DNA from: Stercorarius parasiticus
Lineage: Eukaryota; Chordata; Aves; Charadriiformes; Stercorariidae
Length of the DNA stretch: 64,000 nucleotides
Assembly: GCA_013396915.1 (NCBI GenBank)
Contig: VWZL01002213.1
Span: forward strand, 205,348-269,347
Direction: 5' to 3'
Shown here: positions 58,915-64,000 of the stretch, in pieces
Layout: each line of letters opens with the position of its first letter
Position numbering within the stretch: the stretch's first letter is position 1
Notes under the pieces: model-generated
The model's database searches: none
Told to the model about the DNA's origin: nothing
What the model saw: the letters and a program-made list of their open reading frames with translations, nothing else
Made by a program: the position numbers and the translations under genes

Positions 58915-61900
58915 AACCTGCATGCTTGTTTGCTAGTATTGCAAACTGTTTGCAATAAAGATCACCACCAAAAAGGAAACAAAGGAAATTCTAGACTACA
59001 GTAAAGCCTGATCTGTTTAGTATATGCCCTTAAAACTTAATGCGCACGGTTAGGATCCAGTTAAATAAAGTGCTCTGTCGCTAAAACTTGGATCGAAGCA
59101 GCCCTGCTGTAAAGTTTCTTTCCTGATGTCATTTTAAAGTGAGAAGAGGAAAGAAGAGAAACAAATTGACACGTACTGTGATAAATTCCTGTAATGGATT
59201 AGAAACAGTGCGTTGCTGACACTGAAGTCAGAAGAACAGAACAGTTTGGGAAATGGTTCAGAGATGCTGGCTCTGGTTATTTCTTCCAGTGGAGTAATAA
59301 GAATGCTGGAAACTTGCCTTGTGTGCGTGTGTGATCTGGACTCAAGTCCCTCTGGAAATGCATTAAAAAAAGGGAGGTCTCGTTGCTAAAGGGTATTGTT
59401 TGGAAAATTATACAAAACAACAACCAGCAAAAGAAACCGCTTTTGTAGATGATGGGAAATATCAGGAATGGATAAAGTTATTCACATTAGGCTGAATTCT
59501 CATGTCTGTCTCCCTATCTGAGAGTGAATAAGTAGTAAAGAGAACTTAGGATTTGTCCTGTTTCTGCCTCCCCAGGTACTCAGCTCAGGAGGTCCCATCA
59601 GGACTTCACAAAGGCAAATTTTGCAGACCACTGGAGAGGCAGAAGACTGCTTGTTGACTGGTTGGAATCACATTTATTCTGTTTTCTTCTTCTGTTTTGG
59701 GTAGTACATTTTGATATATTTAGGAAGTTACCCTCCAACATCTGGGAATCATTTTGACACCAAATGATGGGAAGACAACCCTCAATTACACCACTGAATC
59801 CCACCCCACTGTTGAAAACAGCACGTCTGCATGCGTGCACCCCGCTCACTGCCTGATCGGGGGCAACCTCCCGAGGGGGTCTCCTTCTTCATGGCCCCTT
59901 CAGCCGGGACAGCTCTTCCCTGGGGCTGCAAGCCCACGTGAAGGAATCCAACTTCCCCGGCTCTCTGCCCCCGAGGAGCTCCTGTTCTACAGGAAAATAC
60001 ACTTTTCTCCCCCCTTCCCTGCTCGCCCTGACCTGGGAGGAGGTTTTGGAGGCTCCATCACTGCTGGTGTCCCATTGCTTCTTTCTCACCCCCCCCGCCA
60101 CTGCATCACACTCCCCTCTGTGAGGCAATTAGAAAGAGTTGTTGCTTTGGTTGGATTAAAATACAAACATTTTGTCCCAAACTAACAACATGTTGCAAAG
60201 CAGGAGGAAGCAATGGGAAGGAGGAAGAGAGGGCTTTTCCAGAGAAAAGTGTGCCTGGTGGGTCTTAATGGAGGTGTAAAACTATACAAGTGTGAAATGT
60301 TATTATTTATGAACTCCCCTGCACTCTGTCTGACACTGCCTGAGATATCATTTTACTGGCACATGCAAAGCAATGCAATTCTTTGGCTTCCTTCCCTGCT
60401 CTAACTGTACCCGCAGCCTGAACAGGGCATTCAGGGGCCTGTTTCCCACCGTGTGGATCTCAACAGACGAAAACGTGCAACAAAAGAGCAGAGGTCTGCT
60501 TTGAACAGGGGCAGTATACTATTCCTGGTGAGGGATTTTTAGGGAGGTTTATAACGAGGGAGAGTTTGCCATGTGGGCTACGCACTAGAACATACACATG
60601 GTAACGATGGAGTGTGATGGAGCACTAAGATACCATCACTGGAAAAACAACACACATTTTCATACATGTAACACATTCAGTAACAAGCACCCCTTTAAAA
60701 TAATCCCTTAAGCAATTTGTACCCTCTGCTAACATGTGCCTCTACATAACCATCAAATTGGTGGTAGAAGGGAAGTGAAAATCCTAAGGCCAGTGGCAGG
60801 CAGCAAAAGAAACTACTGAGAATCAGAATAGGAGAATGTCAGAGCATAAGCAGGACCGTGGGGAGGGGGTCTCACGGGGCAGGGGAGAAGGGGGATAGTA
60901 GGGTAAAAGTACTCTGGGCTAACCTGCCTTTCGTATTACCTGCGTGCGTGTATTACCCACACTGCTGCTGAACTGTGGGAAGCTGGAGCACTCAGGCAAC
61001 CCATGTGCTCCTCATGGGGGATTTCCAACTGGCAGCAGAAATTCCGGTTGTAAAAGGTGGTATCTCAGGGCTTGCAGCACCGGGTCTCTGGCAGAGGCAG
61101 CCGAGGCTCTGAACAGCAGCCCCCTTCCACCTATGGCCATATATCGCGGCTTCTGTAAATTAGAAGGGGTTGCCTGCTCCCTGCTGACCTGAGAATGGTT
61201 TCCCTTAGATCTGGTGTCTCTAGCAGCAATGACTTAAGTACTTTTAGTGGAGGAACCGCTCTGATGATCCCTACTTTCCCCATTTTGGCAGTATGGTGGA
61301 GCTGTCATCAGGATTCATCTATCCTACTATTGTTCACCCCCTCCCCCTTCAAAATACTAAGATTTCCTGCTGCTTTCCTGTGAGTTAAATACCAGGGATT
61401 TAGGATGAGCAGAGCAGCAAATCATCTGTTGGCTCTTGCTTCCTCCCTCTCTCTCTCTCTGCAAGCAGCATTTCCTCCAGCACTGATTTATATTTGGTTC
61501 CGCAGGAAGAGAAGCCACCAGGGGAGGTTTCAGCCTTTGACACCACAGTCACCAGAGACCCAGAGCTGAGCTCATGCCTTGCAAGAGCAGCTGCATGGAT
61601 GCCCAAAGAAATCCAGCCTACTTCCCCCCCTCCTCACTCCCACCCTGGTTCTCAAGGACTTTGGTGTTTTGTGCCCACTGATTGTCATGATGGATGGGAA
61701 GTAGAGCCATGAATATCACCTGGCAGGGCATCCTTCTCCCCTGGCGTGTTCCAAACCATGGTGGGGGTGAGTGCCCAAGGCACTACCACCATATAGTGGT
61801 GCCTACAGAGGTGCAAACCCTTTGCCTCTGGCTACAGTGTCTGAATGCAGAGCCTGGGAGCTCTGCATTTTCCTCCACACTCTGCCATTACCTCCTACAC

Positions 61901-64000
61901 TGATCATGCCAAAGTATCTCTGATACTGAGCTTCCCAACATACCTGTCCTGTGTGAAAAATCCTTTGAGATCTTCAAACAGAAGGTCCTTAAGAATATCA
62001 AGTTGCTCTTTATTGAATGTGGCCTCTTGAATAGAGCATAGGTGAGCTCAGACTGCATCCCCTAATTTTAGAAGGAACCCTGGGCATTTGGAAGGGGTTG
62101 TTGCCTTTTTCATCAGTGGTGACTAATGACCTTGCCACCAAAGAAGCAGTTTGGATTTGCCCATCTAAGCAGATAACCACAGCACTATATATGTTGATCA
62201 TGTTCTTTTATTCTGAAGAGGTGATGCAAATCGCCAGTGGCAGTTTGCTAGCACATCTGCCCAAGGTTTGGGTGGAGCAGATAAATAATCAACAGGGGCG
62301 GGCCATCTACAGCTCTTGGTTTTCATGCAGGACTTGCAGGGGTCCCACCCTGAGGCTGTTGCAGGTGACCCACGAGAGGCTGTGCTGGCCCAGGAGATGT
62401 TTGTCAGGCGATGAGTGGCTTTGAGATAACATGAAGCAGCTGCTGCCAGCCCAATTGCTCTACAATACTGTTTGGGAGCACCGTCATCATCTACCTTTGG
62501 GGTTATCTTCCGTCCCTGAAGCATCATCCCCCCTTGGTGCCCCAGCAGCTGTGGGATGTGCCCCATTGCCTTGGCTATATAGTATGGGATTGCTGAGTAA
62601 GCAGCTCAACCTGGCTTTTGTTCATCTTTTTAATGGCTCTCCCCCACATATCACACTGCTGAGGAAAAGACTCCGTTGATTAGCTCAACCTTCAAGCTGA
62701 AAACCTTCAAGCTTTTGACTTCATGGTTTTCAGCCAAGTATTTCACCTAACAGAGCTCTGGGTAGGGTATGTGGATACTTCTGCTTGTCTGCTCCGACAG
62801 GTGGTCTTGAAAAAAATAGGCTTCCTAGCTGAACTTTTATTCTGACTTTAAAAAAAAAAAGTCCGTCTTAACTTGACTCTCCTAGGGTCTGTTTTATTTC
62901 AATAGGGAAACAACTTACTAATTAGGGTAAGACTCTTTAAGAAAATATGTTTTCTATTCCACTGATAGTCAGTTACAAGCGATAACACTGTTAAATGTAG
63001 TGCCTAATAAATCTAGAAAAACTACCCAATAAATGTAAGTAATAACAATGATTAACAATAAATTAAATGCAGAGAACTAGGAATGTACCACATTATTTTT
63101 AACTAGTCTGGTCCATCAGGTTCTTATTATTCAGTTTGTCCTCCACACCTGGAGTTTATTAGAGTGTAATACAAACTAAACAGTCCCTCAGAGAGGCCAT
63201 TGGAAGGGCTTAGTATAAAACAATATACAAGTTTAATAGTGGTAACTGACCTTTTTTTCTTTTGCAAAAACGTATCTCGGTAACTTGATTCTTAAGGAAA
63301 TGTAATGCTTTTTTACATAATCCTAATGGGTAATTTTCTTTTTTGTTTAATTTAGATTATTTTTATTCACAAGACAGCAAGACCTATGGCCAACAGTCAG
63401 TGATCTCCTATTCTTCCAGATATAAAATAGTTACTCAAGAGTATTTTTCTTTCTTCACCCATTTAAAGATCAAGCAAGCAAAAGGGTTAATGCTGTAAGC
63501 TCTACAAATGATGAAAGTGTATGGTTAGAAATGGCTAAACTTCACCACATTCATGCCTGGCTAAAGGTTTCAAGCAGCTTAAAGTTCAGGGTTGTTGGGA
63601 CTCAAGTGGCTTTTGTTTGGCACAGTGCAGAGATAAGGTTCATTTCTGCAATATGAATCCAGGCCTGACCTTTAAACACCTCTAAAGTTGGACTAGAGGC
63701 ATTGGCTCAAGTCAGTGTAATTTTTTTTTAATACATACACATGAATAACAACCAAATATTCAGAAAGATGCATGTTGTGTGTAGCTGGAATTTTTAGTTA
63801 GTTTTCCTTCAGGTTTTCATTTTAAAATGTTGGAAAATTGTCATTGTCTTTTTCTTTCTCTCTTCCTTCTCCTCCCTCCCGTTTCTCTTTTGAAACCACA
63901 AGCTATGGGCAATAGTAAATCCACAAGACAAAAGATTCTTTTCTAATTTATTTCCCTGAATTTCCATTGTTACACTTATGCCATCTAATGGACTACAGTG
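58915..64000. other. Non-coding, mostly unique
   Basis: 59.8-60.1 kb and 60.8-61.1 kb are GC-richer. 62.1-62.7 kb is open on both strands, but neither translation resembles a known family. The last kilobase (62.8-64.0 kb) is very AT-rich with A- and T-runs. No named repeat beyond the CT microsatellite. Confidence 0.6.
61441..61461. repeat. (CT)n microsatellite
   Basis: TCCTCCCTCTCTCTCTCTCT then G: about seven CT units with a C-rich edge. Confidence 0.9.

Noticed and set aside
62098..62679. Consecutive open frames on both strands, considered as a retroviral or transposon relic
   Set aside because: No reverse transcriptase, protease, integrase or transposase motif seen, and no LTR-like flanks.
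1..64000. CRISPR arrays, bacterial operons, tRNA or rRNA genes
   Set aside because: No regularly spaced repeats, ribosome-binding sites or cloverleaf sequences were seen, and the repeat content is vertebrate.

Overview
The window looks like bird (or other archosaur/turtle-lineage reptile) nuclear DNA, most likely avian. It holds typical CR1 LINE 3' ends finishing in the 8-bp ATTCTATG-type repeat. Interspersed repeats are sparse, there are no Alu- or L1-like elements, and old, degraded pan-amniote repeats are present. A single N at 54939 inside a T-run suggests draft assembly.

I found no convincing protein-coding gene, tRNA or rRNA. The open frames are short, overlap on both strands, do not resemble proteins I recognise, and mostly sit in low-complexity or purine/pyrimidine-biased DNA. 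The window is best read as intergenic sequence or the interior of a very large intron.

Layout: 1-3.2 kb is AT-rich with little structure. A small CpG-rich patch lies at 3.24-3.44 kb, followed by an ATG in good context and a splice-donor-like site. From 4.0 to 6.6 kb is a graveyard of old elements: a MIR/L3-like scrap, an ancient antisense CR1, a coding-like antisense remnant, and a fusion of the 5' part of U2 snRNA to a CR1 3' end. From 6.6 to 39 kb is mostly unique sequence with microsatellites, two imperfect palindromic repeats (18.9 and 31.7 kb) and one short CR1 tail (20.9 kb). A better preserved CR1 fragment sits at 39.3-39.8 kb. A reverse-transcriptase remnant of an L2/Rex-like LINE lies on the minus strand near 44.6 kb. 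SINE-like scraps lie at 45.5, 46.3 and 48.1 kb, beside a perfect 20-bp palindrome. The rest is unique DNA with a third palindromic repeat (58.4 kb) and simple repeats.

The observations most worth following are the U2-CR1 chimera, the family of imperfect palindromes, the minus-strand LINE remnants, and a 30-nt candidate microexon at 54949-54978. Element assignments rest on recognition of familiar sequence patterns; no database search was run.
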